Shown here: positions 5,934 through 6,137 of the stretch, piece after piece
Position numbering within the stretch: the first letter of the stretch is position 1
Layout: every line of letters starts with the position of its first letter
From: Bacteroidales bacterium
GTDB lineage: Bacteria; Bacteroidota; Bacteroidia; Bacteroidales; UBA7960
DNA: 6,137 nucleotides
Assembly (NCBI GenBank): GCA_003555385.1
Contig: PWHO01000008.1
Location: forward strand, 1-6,137
Reading direction: 5' to 3'
The notes under the pieces: model-generated
Seen by the model: the letters and a program-made list of their open reading frames with translations, nothing else
Database searches by the model: none
What the model was told of the DNA's origin: nothing
Made by a program: the position numbers and the translations under genes

Positions 5934-5950
5934 GGACCCCTTCGGAGTCC
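5934..5950. repeat. GC-rich hairpin GGACCCC-TTC-GGAGTCC
   Basis: GGACCCC (5934-5940) and GGAGTCC (5944-5950) pair at six of seven positions (one C-A mismatch) around a 3-base loop. It is not followed by a T-run on the plus strand (TAATCAACC follows), so a standard terminator is unlikely. It may be half of a palindromic extragenic repeat together with the hairpin at 6034-6047. Confidence 0.5.
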
Positions 5951-6033
5951 TAATCAACCAACAACCCGCCAGCCTCGTCCAATGCCCACAGGCAACCCCC
6001 ACCACCCTCAGCCCATGAAAACCAACAACCGGA

Positions 6034-6047
6034 GGGGCGTCAGCCCC
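6034..6047. repeat. GC-rich hairpin GGGGC-GTCA-GCCCC
   Basis: Perfect 5-bp arms, GGGGC (6034-6038) and GCCCC (6043-6047), enclose the loop GTCA. The stem is preceded by CGGA, so the sequence GGAG sits at its 5' base, similar to the tetranucleotide seen in REP elements. The following CGACTAAATAG has no T-run, so this is a poor intrinsic terminator. Confidence 0.55.
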
Positions 6048-6071
6048 GACTAAATAGTTAAAGATTTTTAT

Positions 6072-6079
6072 TACTTTTG
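6072..6079 (+). promoter_or_regulatory. Candidate promoter -7 box directed out of the right edge
   Basis: TACTTTTG matches TAnnTTTG exactly, in an AT-rich context. An ATG at 6128-6130, reading MTL before the window ends, would be a plausible start for the downstream gene with a leader of about 40 bases. Too little of that frame is present to call a gene. Confidence 0.35.
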
Positions 6080-6137
6080 CCTAGTTTTAATTAAATCTAA
6101 ATAAACAATTAAGTCCAACACACCGGTATGACTTTAA

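Larger units (their letters stand above)
5765..6137. other. 373-base stretch without a convincing gene, holding hairpins and an A+C-rich segment
   Basis: No ORF here resembles a protein family. It contains a -7 box candidate for the AHSA1 gene (5854-5861), two hairpins (5934-5950 and 6034-6047), and an A+C-rich stretch at 5951-6030 in which 65 of 80 bases are A or C. That stretch is bracketed by two copies of ACCAACAACC (5957-5966 and 6021-6030). A plus-strand -7 box candidate (6072-6079) follows in an AT-rich tail. The block from about 5930 to 6050 looks like an extragenic repeat element or small structured RNA, but this is not shown. Confidence 0.5.

Noticed and set aside
5820..6053. 77-codon plus-strand ORF in the right-hand region
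   Set aside because: Low-complexity Pro/Asn/Arg composition arising from the A+C-rich stretch and the hairpin (its last codons are the GGGGC hairpin). It resembles no family known to me, and its start lies in the AHSA1 leader.

Overview
The window looks like a chromosomal segment of a Bacteroidota bacterium. Three things support this. The HisRS is the long form with an insertion between motifs 1 and 2. None of the starts has a convincing Shine-Dalgarno sequence. The intergenic regions carry exact matches to the Bacteroidota -7 promoter box TAnnTTTG, each facing a nearby start codon (one faces a possible start at the right edge). Genus cannot be fixed from this sequence alone.

Layout, left to right. 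Positions 1-1627 (minus strand) hold hisS followed directly by the 5' end of a histidine/aromatic ammonia-lyase gene; the hisS stop and the lyase start are contiguous (TGA|ATG). A 293-base divergent region (1628-1920) with a small hairpin separates hisS from a plus-strand gene (1921-2820) for a NYN-type nuclease fused to a C-terminal cold-shock-like RNA-binding domain. That gene converges, 7 bases apart, on a minus-strand rtcB RNA ligase gene (2828-3997). A 138-base divergent region with two face-to-face -7 boxes inside an imperfect inverted repeat separates rtcB from a plus-strand gene (4136-5221) for a divergent YchF/OLA1-type nucleotidase. The gap after that gene is filled by a tandem array of a 19-bp unit. 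A convergent minus-strand AHSA1/SRPBCC gene follows (5384-5764). The last 373 bases contain no convincing gene, but hold hairpins, a strongly A+C-biased stretch and a promoter candidate pointing out of the right edge.

Most products concern translation or RNA metabolism: tRNA-His charging, RNA ligation, a predicted RNA nuclease and a ribosome-associated-type NTPase. They sit in separate transcription units on both strands, so the window is better read as a conserved-gene neighbourhood than as one operon. The least ordinary items are the 19-bp array between convergent genes, the YchF paralogue with an altered P-loop and switch I, the NYN plus cold-shock fusion next to rtcB, and the palindromic control region between rtcB and the YchF-like gene.
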